From Reyranella sp. (GTDB taxonomy: Bacteria > Pseudomonadota > Alphaproteobacteria > Reyranellales > Reyranellaceae): a stretch of DNA of 64,000 nt. The stretch's first letter is position 1; every line of letters starts with the position of its first letter. Positions 26,717 through 35,782 of this stretch are shown one piece after another. Made by a program: the position numbers and the translations under genes. Location of the stretch: positions 248,001 through 312,000 of the forward strand of contig NZ_SCVC01000012.1 of assembly GCF_004297405.1 (NCBI RefSeq), given 5' to 3'. The notes below the pieces were generated by a model, which ran no database searches, was not told where the DNA came from, and saw nothing but the letters and a program-made list of their open reading frames with translations.

Positions 26717-27765
26717 TGCGCTTGCTTCTGACCGCCGACCCGGAGATCGAAGTGCCGCCGCGGCTCTATGGCGGCATCGAACGCATCGTCGACGTGCTGG
26801 TACGCCGGCTGCGCGCCGCCGGTCATACGGTCGGGTTGGCCGCCCGGCCGGGGTCGGAGTGCCCGGCCGATGCCTTCTTTGCCTGGCCCGGACTGAGCTC
26901 GCTCTCCCGTTCCGATACGATCTCCAATACGCGCTTCCTCTGGAAGACCGTGAGGGCGTTCAAGCCGGACCTGGTGCACAGCTTCTCGCGCGTCGCCTAT
27001 CTGCTGCCACTGCTGCGCGGCCGCATACCGCTGGTGATGTCCTATCAACGCGAGCCCACATTGCGTACGTCAGGTCTCGCCGTAAAACTCGCGAAGCCAG
27101 GAGTTATTACCTTCACTGGATGCAGCGACTACATCGCACGTCGCGGCCGGCCAGCCGGTGGCGACTGGCATGGCATCCCCAATTTTGCCGATACGGAAGC
27201 CCTTACGCTCAGCCCGTCGGTGCCGGACGATGCTCCGCTGGTATTCTTGAGCCGTGTCGAGGAGATCAAGGGCGCGCATTGGGCCATTGAGATCGCCCGC
27301 CGCGCCGGGCGGCGCCTGGTGATCGCGGGCAATCACTCGACCGGAAACGATCCGGAAGGCGAATTCTGGCGCCGCAGGATTGCGCCGGAGATCGGCAGGG
27401 GCGGCATCGAATATGTCGGCCCCGTCGACGACGTGCAGAAGAACGTTCTTCTGGGACAGGCGCGGGCGATGGTGGTGCCGATCCAATGGGATGAGCCTTT
27501 CGGCATCGTCTTCGCCGAGGCGTTGGCCTGTGGCACGCCGGTCATCTCGTGCCCGCGCGGGGCACTGCCGGAAATCGTGCGGCGGGGCGTCGACGGTTTC
27601 CTGATCAAATCGATCGAGGAGGGATGTGAGGCCGTGGAGCGCGTGGGGGGCTTGGATCGCGCCGAGTGTCGCCGTCGCGCCGAGGATCATTTTTCGGCAG
27701 ACGCTGTCGTGGCGCGCTACCTCGACCTCTATGGGAAAGTCAGCGCTCGACTGGCGTCGGTATGA
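26716..27765 (+). CDS. Glycosyltransferase, GT4 type
   Basis: 349 residues, beginning at the last base of the preceding stop. GT-B fold: PPRLYGGIERIVDVLVRRLRAAGH is the N-terminal acceptor-side motif; the donor side has VFLSRVEEIKGAHWAIEIARRAG, IAGNHSTGNDPEGEFW, EYVGPVDDVQKNVLLGQARA and WDEPFGIVFAEALACGTPVI (E-x7-E). This set matches the group annotated as GT4 with the NHxxG motif. It overlaps the next gene by ATGA. Confidence 0.9.
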   Translation: MRLLLTADPEIEVPPRLYGGIERIVDVLVRRLRAAGHTVGLAARPGSECPADAFFAWPGLSSLSRSDTISNTRFLWKTVRAFKPDLVHSFSRVAYLLPLLRGRIPLVMSYQREPTLRTSGLAVKLAKPGVITFTGCSDYIARRGRPAGGDWHGIPNFADTEALTLSPSVPDDAPLVFLSRVEEIKGAHWAIEIARRAGRRLVIAGNHSTGNDPEGEFWRRRIAPEIGRGGIEYVGPVDDVQKNVLLGQARAMVVPIQWDEPFGIVFAEALACGTPVISCPRGALPEIVRRGVDGFLIKSIEEGCEAVERVGGLDRAECRRRAEDHFSADAVVARYLDLYGKVSARLASV

Positions 27766-29054
27766 AGCGGCGCATTGCCTTGGTCAGTGGACATTTTGCG
27801 CCCAGCAATTTGGTTGGGGCCCATCGGGCACGTCTGTGGTCGCGCTATCTGCCGGAGTTCGGTTGGGAGCCGGTGGTGGTGACCGGCGACCCGGCCAAAT
27901 ACGAGGAGCGGCCCGATCCCGACCTCGAACGGCTCGTACCGGCCGGTCTCGAGGTGGTGCACGCCGCCACACTGTCGACGCGGCCAATACGTCTGGTCGG
28001 TGATATCGGCGTCCGCGCCTTTTGGGGGTGCTATCGCGCGCTCTCCTCCATGGCGAAGGCCGGTCAGCTCGATTTTGTGTTGGTCACCATTCCGTCCAAC
28101 TATCTCGCGCCGGTCGGGCGGTTGCTGCATCTGCGCCGCGGCGTGCCGTTCGGCATCGACTATCAGGACCCGTGGGTCAATCGATGGCCGGGCATCGAGG
28201 TGCCGTTCAGCCGCGCCTGGGCGTCGTATCGCCTTGCAAGCTTGCTCGAGCCATGGTCGGTCCGCGACGCAGCGCTGATCACCGGCATGGCGCCGGGCTA
28301 TGTGGCCGGCATGCTCGAACGCAACCCCGACGTCGCCCGTCGGTCGGTGCTGGCCTACATGTCCATGGGCAGCGCACCCGAGGACTATGCGTTGGTGCGT
28401 GACCTGCAGCGCAAGCCCTTCCTCTTCCAGCCGGGCGACGGACATTTCCATCTGATCTATGCCGGTGCCTTGCTGCCGGCCGGGCTCGTGGTCCTCGACG
28501 CTTTCCTCGCGGGGCTACGGGCTCTGCGCGAGCAGGCGCCGCAGGCTGCCTCCCGGTTGCGCGTGCATTTCGTCGGCACGGGCAGTTCGCCGGACGATCC
28601 GCAGGGACACCGCGTCCTGCCGCGTGCCGAGGCAGCAGGCGTTGCGGATATGGTCAGCGAGCATCCACATCGTATCGGCTACGTCGATACGCTCGGCCAT
28701 TTGATGCAGAGCGACGGCGTCCTGGTCCTGGGGTCGACCGAGCGGCACTACACCCCCTCCAAGGTTTTTCAGGCGATATTGTCGGAACGACCGCTCTTCG
28801 CGCTGTTGCACGAGGAAAGCACCGCCGTGACGATGATCCGGCAGGCCGGAGCAGGCGAGGTGTTGACGTTGACCGACCAGGCACTGCCAGATCCGGCGAC
28901 AACGGCAACGGCGCTGCTGGCTTTCCTGGAGCGGCCGGCCCATTCGGCAGGGACAGCGGATCGCAGTTGCTTCGAGGCCTATTCGGCACGTGAGTCGACG
29001 CGCCTGCTTGCGGAGGCGCTCGACCGTGCTCTTGCCGGCAGGAAGACCGGGTGA
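27762..29054 (+). CDS. Glycosyltransferase, GT-B fold
   Basis: 430 residues from ATG 27762. The first half has SGHFAPSNLVGAHRARLWSRYLPEFGWEPVVVT, a pattern of GT4-like enzymes in capsule clusters, and FGIDYQDPWVNRWPG. The second half has FHLIYAGALLPAGLVVLDAFL, VHFVGTG and SERPLFALLHEES. Start and stop overlap both neighbours by 4 bases, so it is translated with them. Donor unknown. Confidence 0.85.
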   Translation: MKRRIALVSGHFAPSNLVGAHRARLWSRYLPEFGWEPVVVTGDPAKYEERPDPDLERLVPAGLEVVHAATLSTRPIRLVGDIGVRAFWGCYRALSSMAKAGQLDFVLVTIPSNYLAPVGRLLHLRRGVPFGIDYQDPWVNRWPGIEVPFSRAWASYRLASLLEPWSVRDAALITGMAPGYVAGMLERNPDVARRSVLAYMSMGSAPEDYALVRDLQRKPFLFQPGDGHFHLIYAGALLPAGLVVLDAFLAGLRALREQAPQAASRLRVHFVGTGSSPDDPQGHRVLPRAEAAGVADMVSEHPHRIGYVDTLGHLMQSDGVLVLGSTERHYTPSKVFQAILSERPLFALLHEESTAVTMIRQAGAGEVLTLTDQALPDPATTATALLAFLERPAHSAGTADRSCFEAYSARESTRLLAEALDRALAGRKTG

Positions 29055-30199
29055 TGCAGCGCATCGGTTTCCTGATCAGCCACCCAATCCAGTACTACAC
29101 GCCGATCTTCCGTGAACTTGCGGCCCGTTGCGACCTCACGGTCTTCTTTGCTCATCGCCAGACGGCCGAGCAGCAAGCGCAGATCGGCTACGGCGTTGCC
29201 TTCGACTGGGACGTGGATTTGCTGTCGGGCTATGAAAGCCGCTTCCTGACCAACGTCTCGCGCCAACCCTCGACGTCGCGCTTTGGCGGCTGCAACACGC
29301 CGGAGATCGCCGACAGGATCGCCGAAGGTCGCTTCGATGCCTTCGTCGTGCCGGGTTGGTCCTTGCGATCCTACTGGCAGGCTGTGCGGGCCTGCCGGCG
29401 CCTGGGCGTTCCCGTCTTGGTGCGGGGCGATTCCCAGCTCGGCAGTCCTCGCCGGGCCGCGCTGCGCCTCGCCAAGGAGCTGGCCTTCTCGCAGGTGATG
29501 AAGCTCTTTGACGGCTATCTCTATGTCGGGCAGCGCAATCGCGCCTATCTGGAGCATTATGGCGCGCCAGCCGATCGGCTGTTCTTCTCGCCGCATTGCG
29601 TGGACAACAATGCTTTTCGTGCCGCCAGCCAAGGAGCAGGGGAGGTGACGGGTCGCCGCGTGTTGTTCGTGGGCAGGTTGGTTCCCTACAAGCGTCCGTT
29701 CGACGTCATGGCCGCAGCCGCTCGTTTGGCCGCGGACGGCCGGCCGATCGAGCTCACCATTGCGGGGGCCGGCGAGCTCGAAGGTAGTCTCAGGGCCGCG
29801 GCCCAGGCAGCCGGGCTCGGCGTGAACTTCCTCGGCTTCGTCAACCAAAGCCGCCTGCCCGAGGTCTATGCTGCAGCCGATGTCCTCGTGCTGCCGTCGG
29901 GCGCCGAGGAGACCTGGGGGCTGGTGGTCAACGAGGCGATGGCCTGCGGCATTCCGGCCGTGGTGTCCGATGCCATGGGGTGCGGGCCCGATCTGGTCGA
30001 GCCAGGCGTGACCGGCGAGGTCGTTCCCCTCGACGATGTAGGGGCCTTGGCTGCCGGTATTAGTCGCGTGCTTGCTTTCGACCCGGCCCTTACCCGGCGC
30101 CATCTGGCAGAACGCATGAAGGTCTATTCGCCTGAACGGGCGGCGGAGGGCATCCTCCAGGCTGGGACTGCTCTTGCCGGCCGGACTCGACTAAGATAA
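29051..30199 (+). CDS. Glycosyltransferase, GT4 type
   Basis: 382 residues; GTG 29051 overlaps the previous stop, ATG 29054 is next in frame. N-terminal ISHPIQYYTPIFRELAAR is typical of GT4 enzymes acting on lipid-linked oligosaccharides. The donor half has VLFVGRLVPYKRPFDVMAAAARL, LTIAGAGELEGSLRAAAQ, VNFLGFVNQSRLPEVYAAAD and PSGAEETWGLVVNEAMACGIPAVVSD with the E-x7-E pair. It is the last of a run of four transferases before a polytopic membrane protein. Confidence 0.9.
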   Translation: MMQRIGFLISHPIQYYTPIFRELAARCDLTVFFAHRQTAEQQAQIGYGVAFDWDVDLLSGYESRFLTNVSRQPSTSRFGGCNTPEIADRIAEGRFDAFVVPGWSLRSYWQAVRACRRLGVPVLVRGDSQLGSPRRAALRLAKELAFSQVMKLFDGYLYVGQRNRAYLEHYGAPADRLFFSPHCVDNNAFRAASQGAGEVTGRRVLFVGRLVPYKRPFDVMAAAARLAADGRPIELTIAGAGELEGSLRAAAQAAGLGVNFLGFVNQSRLPEVYAAADVLVLPSGAEETWGLVVNEAMACGIPAVVSDAMGCGPDLVEPGVTGEVVPLDDVGALAAGISRVLAFDPALTRRHLAERMKVYSPERAAEGILQAGTALAGRTRLR

Positions 30200-30232
30200 G
30201 GCCGTGCCGCCCAGAGAACTCCCGATCGGAAG

Positions 30233-31702
30233 ATGACGACAACCACAGCGATGCCGGCGCCCACCGTCGCGCGGCTCGATTTCGCGCTCCTGCAGCGCGT
30301 CTCGTTCTATTTTGCGGTCGTCAACCTTTTCGCCGCGCCGTTCGTGCCGGATCCCTTCTCCTATGCGGTCGGCGGCATGATCCCCTATGCGCTGCTGTCG
30401 ATCATCGGTATGCCGACCATGCCCAAGGGGGTGGCTTTCTTCCTGCTATGGCAGTGGGCGCAGGCTTTCTCGCGCGTGCTGCAGTCGGTCTTCGATGGCG
30501 AATCGATGGCCGACGGCACCTACGGCCCCGATGTGCTGCCGGCCTACTGGTACGCGCTGTGCAGCCTGATCGTGCTGGCGCTCGCTTTCCGGCTGGTGCT
30601 GGGAGGGATCAAGCTGCCGACCGTCCGCGATTATTACGCTCACGAACGCTGGCGCGCGCAGGATCTGATCCTGGTCTACGTTGGCGCAATCGCGGCCTCC
30701 GTCTTCTGTACCCTTGTCTCGCGGCAGGTAGGGAGCCTTGATCAGCCGCTCTATGCGGCATCGCAGGTCAAAGTCGTGGCGTTGTTCTTGTTGTGCACCT
30801 ACGTCTTTACGACCGGCCGCGGTGGCGGCATGCTGCTGGCGGCAATTTTGATCGAGATATTCGTCGGTTTCACGGGCTTCCTGTCGGATTTCCGCGCAGT
30901 CTTCATCTACGTCGCCTTTGCCGCCATCGCCGCGCGCATCAAATGGACCTTCACCGCGAGCGCCGCTGCCGTGATATGGCTCTCGGTACTCCTCCTGCTC
31001 GCCCTGTTCTGGACGTCGGTGAAGGTAGAGTACCGCGACTATCTCACGGGCGAGACCGAGAGCCAGCAGATCCGGGTGCCGCTTGGTGAGCGCATGGCCT
31101 ATCTCGGTGACAAGGCGCTGAACATTGGCGAGACCAAGTGGGGCGAAACGTCCTACATGCTGCTCATTCGCTTCGCCTACGTCGATATCTTCGGCTCGGT
31201 GATCAGCGTCGTCGACAGTACCCCCGAGACGACGCCGATGCGCCAGTGGAAGGACGCGCTCTCTCACGTTCTGCAGCCCCGCATCCTTTTCCCCGACAAG
31301 GCGGCTCTCTCCGACACCGACGTTTATATGCGGCTCACGCGCGCCGATCCGACAGAACAGGTCCGGCTCGGCACGTCGATCAGTGTCGGTTACATGGCAG
31401 AAAATTACGTCGATCTCGGGTTTCCGGGCATGCTGGCCGGAATTTTCGTGATCGGCGTGTTGCTGGCACTGGTCATCAAGTATTTCATGCAGAGGCAGCT
31501 GCCCTGGATGCTGCGTGAGGGCATTGTCATGGCGTTCGTCTTCAATGCCGGCGGCACCGGCATGGAAATGTCGCTGCCGAAGATTCTGGGCAGTGTGCTG
31601 ATGTTCTTCCTGGTTTGGTCGCTGATCGCGAAGTTCGGATTGCCGATGGTCATGCGCTGGCTCGACCAGCGCGCCGGCTTGCCGCGGACGACGACGCTCT
31701 GA
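30233..31702 (+). CDS. Polytopic membrane protein, second Wzy-like polymerase candidate
   Basis: 489 residues with about ten transmembrane segments. No strong named motif is seen. Its length, a large loop after the middle (about residues 260-380, containing RDYLTGETESQQIRVPLGER and SDTDVYMRLTRADP) and its place among glycosyltransferases are what one expects of a Wzy-type polymerase with a periplasmic loop. Its closing helices include GMEMSLPKILGSVLMFFLVW. It could instead be a flippase-like or modifying enzyme, though it lacks the regular twelve to fourteen helices of Wzx. Confidence 0.65.
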   Translation: MTTTTAMPAPTVARLDFALLQRVSFYFAVVNLFAAPFVPDPFSYAVGGMIPYALLSIIGMPTMPKGVAFFLLWQWAQAFSRVLQSVFDGESMADGTYGPDVLPAYWYALCSLIVLALAFRLVLGGIKLPTVRDYYAHERWRAQDLILVYVGAIAASVFCTLVSRQVGSLDQPLYAASQVKVVALFLLCTYVFTTGRGGGMLLAAILIEIFVGFTGFLSDFRAVFIYVAFAAIAARIKWTFTASAAAVIWLSVLLLLALFWTSVKVEYRDYLTGETESQQIRVPLGERMAYLGDKALNIGETKWGETSYMLLIRFAYVDIFGSVISVVDSTPETTPMRQWKDALSHVLQPRILFPDKAALSDTDVYMRLTRADPTEQVRLGTSISVGYMAENYVDLGFPGMLAGIFVIGVLLALVIKYFMQRQLPWMLREGIVMAFVFNAGGTGMEMSLPKILGSVLMFFLVWSLIAKFGLPMVMRWLDQRAGLPRTTTL

Positions 31703-31721
31703 GGGCGCCAGCCGCTTCCGC

Positions 31722-32645
31722 ATGAGCGACATTTCTGTTGTCATTCCGACCTACAACCGCCTGTGGTCGCTTCCGCAGGCTATCAGCTCCTGTCGATCGA
31801 ATGGCTGCAGGGTCGAGATCATCGTGGTCGACGATGGCAGCACGGACGGCACGTGGGATTGGCTTCAGGCGCAGACCGACGTCGTTGCGATCCGCACGGA
31901 GAACTGGGGCAAGGATTGGGCCGTGCAGACGGCGATGGAAATGGCGCATGGCGACTATGTGCGCTTTCTCGATTCCGACGACTGGCTCACACCGCAGGCC
32001 AACCGCGAGCAGCTTGCCATTGCGCGACAGACCGGCGCCGATGTCGTCGTCGCGGGCTACGAAGACCACGACGATGCCACTGGCGTGCGACACGTCAACG
32101 ACTGGGTCGACTGCGACGACTTCATTGCCCAGCAGCTCGGGGAGGTCTGGTCGTCGCACTATTCGGCGTTCCTGTTTCGCCGCGAGCTGGTGCGCGATAT
32201 CCCCCATCGTCAGGACTTCGCCCTGCGCGACGACCGTCTGTTCATTCTTGAAGTCTCGATGCGTAAGCCGCGATTGGCGGTCTATCGCCAACCCGGCTTC
32301 GTGCATAGGCGCCATGGCAGCGAGCGGCTGCAGCATACGGCCGGGTTCAAGCGCGACGTCGGCTACTGGACCTACATCTCGATCTTCCGCAAGGTCCTGG
32401 CGATGCTGGAGGCGCAAGGCGAGCTGACGTTGCGCCGCAAGCGGGCGGCAATCGGCGTGATGTGGCCGAACGTACGCTCCTTCGCAAAGGCTTACCCGAC
32501 CGAAGCGGCGGAGATCGTCGACTGGATCTACAGGCTCGACCCCGACTTCAAACCACCGGTGCGGCCTGTTCTGACCCTCGCATACAAGGTACTGGGCTTT
32601 GCGATGACCGAGAGGCTGCTGCGCTTTCGAGTGCTCTGGCCATGA
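31722..32645 (+). CDS. Glycosyltransferase family 2
   Basis: 307 residues. GT-A fold: ISVVIPTYNRLWSLPQAISSC at the N-terminus, VDDGSTDGTWDWLQ, and FLDSDDWLTPQANREQL, which holds the metal-binding D-x-D. The acceptor half has DFALRDDRLFILEVSMRKP (an E/D-x-D-like region) and VHRRHGSERLQHT. It is inverting by family. Its stop overlaps the next gene by 4 bases. The sugar transferred is unknown. Confidence 0.92.
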   Translation: MSDISVVIPTYNRLWSLPQAISSCRSNGCRVEIIVVDDGSTDGTWDWLQAQTDVVAIRTENWGKDWAVQTAMEMAHGDYVRFLDSDDWLTPQANREQLAIARQTGADVVVAGYEDHDDATGVRHVNDWVDCDDFIAQQLGEVWSSHYSAFLFRRELVRDIPHRQDFALRDDRLFILEVSMRKPRLAVYRQPGFVHRRHGSERLQHTAGFKRDVGYWTYISIFRKVLAMLEAQGELTLRRKRAAIGVMWPNVRSFAKAYPTEAAEIVDWIYRLDPDFKPPVRPVLTLAYKVLGFAMTERLLRFRVLWP

Positions 32646-34051
32646 CGTCAGCCGGCGCGCCGGCTGGTGGGCGACCACTGCGCATCGTCCACTGCGTCGG
32701 GTTCTACTTTCCCGATTCGACGGGCGGTACGGAAGTCTATGTCCGCGATCTCGTAACGGCGCTGTCACGTCATTCGATTGATGGCACGATCATCGCGGCG
32801 ACGAACAAGGGCTACGATCGCTACAAGTGGCATGGTGTCGATGTCGTGCGTTATCCGATCGATGCGACCGACGTAACTTCCGCACCAACGCCAGGGGACG
32901 GCTCGCAGGCCCGCCGCTCGGCCTTCCAGGGCATCGTGGAAGAGGCGAAGCCCGATATCTTCCATCTGCACTCGTGGACCAGCGGCGCGGGCCTTGGCCA
33001 TCTGCGGCAAGTGGCGCGGATGGGCATTCCATCGGTGGTGACCATGCACGTGCCTTCGGCACTCTGCATGCGTGGCACGATGCTGCTCTACGGTAAGGGG
33101 CCATGCGACGGCCGCATCGACGCCACGCGGTGTGCGCGATGCTGGGCGCTACATCGCGGGTTTCCAGCACCAGCCGCATGGCTGGTGTCGATGCTGCCGA
33201 AGTGGGACGCCACCGACAGTGAGATATCGCGAATGTCTTCGCGAGCCGCGGCATTGCTCTCGATCACCGCGAGCGCCGCGACCAAGGCGCGGCAATTGAG
33301 ATCCATGGCGACTCTTTCCGAGCGCATTGTGGCGCCGAGCCAATGGGTGCGCTCTGCGCTCGCCGCCAATGCGATCCCGCCGGAGAAAATCGTGGTATCT
33401 GCGCAGGCTGCCAGCGAGACCTTTGCCGGGCGTAGCGAACGGGTACGCGAACGTGACGACAGTCGCGAGATCGTTATCGGCTTCCTTGGCCGGCTCGAAG
33501 CCTACAAGGGCGCCGATCTGGTCATAAAGGCTCTCGCGCTGGTGCCGAAGGATCTACGGGTTCGTCTGCGCATCGCGGGCACCGGCACCGAGCCTGCGTA
33601 TGTGCACTCGATCGAACAGGCCGCGAAGCGCGACAAGCGAATCGAGATGGTGGGGCTCGTCGAGCACGAGCAGGTGCCGAAGTTTCTCGAGACGATCGAT
33701 GTTCTCACCGTGCCGTCTCGCTACATGGAGACGGGACCGATCGTCGTGCAGGAGGCGCAGGCGCTGGGCATTCCCGTCATGGGCGCCGATCTCGGTGGCA
33801 TCGCTGAGCGTGTGCGCGACGGTATCGACGGCTGGCTTCTTCCGTTTGACGACCCACGGCCATGGGCCGAGGCGATGATTGAGGCGGTGACGGATCGTAA
33901 CGAACTCGCGCGTCTCTCGAACAACATGCAGCGCAGCCGGAGCATCGGCGATGTAGCCACGGATATGGCAGCGCTGTACCGCGAGGTCATGGCTGAGAGG
34001 AAGATGTTGGCGACCAGAAAACGGGATAGGGCGGTATCGAGCATCACCTGA
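32642..34051 (+). CDS. Glycosyltransferase, GT4 type, with a cysteine-rich insert
   Basis: 469 residues from ATG 32642. N-terminal FPDSTGGTEVYVRDLVTALSRH and DIFHLHSWTSG; donor half with IGFLGRLEAYKGADLVIKALALVP, IAGTGTEPAYVHSIEQAAKRD, VGLVEHEQVPKFLETIDVLTVPSRYMETGPIVVQEAQALGIPVMGADLGG as landmarks (E-x7-E in part). Between them, near residues 145-180, lies an insert with cysteines (ALCMRG, GPCDG, CARCW) seen in a GT4 subgroup and possibly a zinc site. About fifty bases separate it from the next gene. Confidence 0.9.
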   Translation: MTSAGAPAGGRPLRIVHCVGFYFPDSTGGTEVYVRDLVTALSRHSIDGTIIAATNKGYDRYKWHGVDVVRYPIDATDVTSAPTPGDGSQARRSAFQGIVEEAKPDIFHLHSWTSGAGLGHLRQVARMGIPSVVTMHVPSALCMRGTMLLYGKGPCDGRIDATRCARCWALHRGFPAPAAWLVSMLPKWDATDSEISRMSSRAAALLSITASAATKARQLRSMATLSERIVAPSQWVRSALAANAIPPEKIVVSAQAASETFAGRSERVRERDDSREIVIGFLGRLEAYKGADLVIKALALVPKDLRVRLRIAGTGTEPAYVHSIEQAAKRDKRIEMVGLVEHEQVPKFLETIDVLTVPSRYMETGPIVVQEAQALGIPVMGADLGGIAERVRDGIDGWLLPFDDPRPWAEAMIEAVTDRNELARLSNNMQRSRSIGDVATDMAALYREVMAERKMLATRKRDRAVSSIT

Positions 34052-34103
34052 CGCCTTTGCTTGTCTTCAGTGACAGTGCAGTTTAAGTTTGTGTAGTCTT
34101 GCC

Positions 34104-35099
34104 ATGCACACACGGCCGCCTCTCAATCTTTTCTATGAAGAACCCGATGCGGATCGGTGGACACCCTTCGACCGCTATCCGCGGCGTATGGCGCGTTGGG
34201 CGCTACGGGGGCCCAAGCAGCCCGGCGGCACGATGCGAGTCTACCTCAACCTGCGGGCGGGGCTCGACCGGCTGGGCGTGCGCTACCGCGACAACGATTT
34301 TCGCTATCTTCATGCGCATCCCAACGAATTGGCCTGTGTGATCGGGCAGCCGCTTGTACTCGACAAGCTGCCGAAGCAGACGCCGATCCTCTTTGGCACG
34401 TCGATCTACAATCATCCCAACGACAATCCCGACCTGCCACGACAGCGGCCGATTCGCCGCGTGCTGGTGCCATGCGCATGGACGGCGAGCATGTTCTCCA
34501 CCGTCTGGCCGGGGCTCGTCAGCGCCTGGCCGGCCGGCATCGACACCGACCGATGGTCGTTATCGATGCGGGCCAACAAGGATGTCGATGTTCTGGTCTA
34601 CGACAAGATCGTGCGCCATCGCGGCCGGTATCTGCGGACCATCGTCGCGCCACTGGTCGCCGAGTTGCGGCGCCGCAATCTCAGCTTCCGGGTCCTGCGG
34701 TACGGTTTCTATCGCGAAGAACAGCTTCACAGGCTCAGCCGGCGGGCCCGCTCGATGGTTTATCTTAGTCATCACGAGACGCAGGGCTTGGCGGCACAGC
34801 AGATCTTGTCGTCCGGCATCCCGATCCTCGCGTGGGATCATGGCGGCCTGTGGAAGGACCCGACCTATGCGCCGCATCGCGTGCGCTTCGCGCCAGTGAC
34901 GTCGGTTCCCTACTGGGATGAACGCTGCGGCGTGAAATTCAGGGGCGGTGCCGATCTCCTGCCGGCCTTCGACGAGTTCTGGTTCGGTGTCGAAGCGGGG
35001 ATCTACACGCCACGCGAGATGATCGTGGAAAGCTTGACATTGGAGCAACGGGCCAGATCCTATCTCGATCTGGTCGATCAGTTCGGTGGAATGTCCTGA
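34104..35099 (+). CDS. Glycosyltransferase-like protein
   Basis: 331 residues from ATG 34104 (a TTG 34089 in frame is less likely). Weak similarity to GT-B transferases: RVYLNLRAGLDRLGVRYRDNDF, WPAGIDTDRW, and a C-terminal half with SMVYLSHHETQGLAAQQILSSGIPILAWDHGG, where a Glu and the ETQG turn sit as in donor sites. The family is not named with certainty. It overlaps the next gene's ATG by one base. Confidence 0.7.
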   Translation: MHTRPPLNLFYEEPDADRWTPFDRYPRRMARWALRGPKQPGGTMRVYLNLRAGLDRLGVRYRDNDFRYLHAHPNELACVIGQPLVLDKLPKQTPILFGTSIYNHPNDNPDLPRQRPIRRVLVPCAWTASMFSTVWPGLVSAWPAGIDTDRWSLSMRANKDVDVLVYDKIVRHRGRYLRTIVAPLVAELRRRNLSFRVLRYGFYREEQLHRLSRRARSMVYLSHHETQGLAAQQILSSGIPILAWDHGGLWKDPTYAPHRVRFAPVTSVPYWDERCGVKFRGGADLLPAFDEFWFGVEAGIYTPREMIVESLTLEQRARSYLDLVDQFGGMS

Positions 35100-35776
35100 T
35101 GACTGGCACTCTCAAGACATCGCTCAGCAAGATCGCCTATTGGGTGAACGATGTCTTTCCCGGCGCCAAGTCGCTGATCCCGAAGTCACTGCACCGCTTC
35201 GTGCTGCTGCGTATCGTTGGCATGAACGATCAGTACGAGAACATGCTGCGGAGGAATCCGGAGCGCCTGTTCCTGCAGAACGAAGCGCTGCCCTGGGTGA
35301 GCGCTACCTACAAGCAGGTCCTGTTTGTCGGTACCGCTGTCTATACCTATCAATACGAACGGTTGTTTGCCGACGACCCGAACCGCTACACGACGATCGA
35401 CCGCAATCCGTCCACCAAGGTATGGGGTAGCAAGCATCACATCGTCGCGCCCATCGAGCAGATCGAACAGTATCGGCCACCCGGATTCTTCGACTGCATC
35501 GTCTTGAGTGGCGTGTTGGCCTATCGCATTCCCGAGCACGGTGATTATGGGCTGATCGAGCACGACGATCTTCGGGCGTTGCTGAAGGTCCTTCATGGCG
35601 TCCTGCGGCAAGGCGGCCTGCTGCTGGTCGGCTGGAATCTCCGGGATATGACGCAGTCTCTTTCCCAGTTGGGCCTGCTCGAGCCTTACTTTGCCCCAAC
35701 CGACAAGACGCCGTGGGGACCACGGAAGGAGTTTCCGGGAGATCCGCACGTCTTCGAGTTTTACGAAAGACGTTGA
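35099..35776 (+). CDS. SAM methyltransferase-like protein, degenerate
   Basis: 225 residues. The middle resembles a class I methyltransferase: VLFVGTAVYTYQYERLF where a glycine-rich SAM loop would be, YTTIDRNP as the acidic strand end, FDCIVLSGVLAYRI as motif IV and VLRQGGLLLVGWNL as the next strand. The loop lacks the usual G-x-G-x-G, so activity is doubtful. The 1-base overlap with the upstream gene suggests a role in modifying the glycan. It converges with the PIG-L gene, 6 bases apart. Confidence 0.65.
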   Translation: MTGTLKTSLSKIAYWVNDVFPGAKSLIPKSLHRFVLLRIVGMNDQYENMLRRNPERLFLQNEALPWVSATYKQVLFVGTAVYTYQYERLFADDPNRYTTIDRNPSTKVWGSKHHIVAPIEQIEQYRPPGFFDCIVLSGVLAYRIPEHGDYGLIEHDDLRALLKVLHGVLRQGGLLLVGWNLRDMTQSLSQLGLLEPYFAPTDKTPWGPRKEFPGDPHVFEFYERR

Positions 35777-35782
35777 GGCGAT

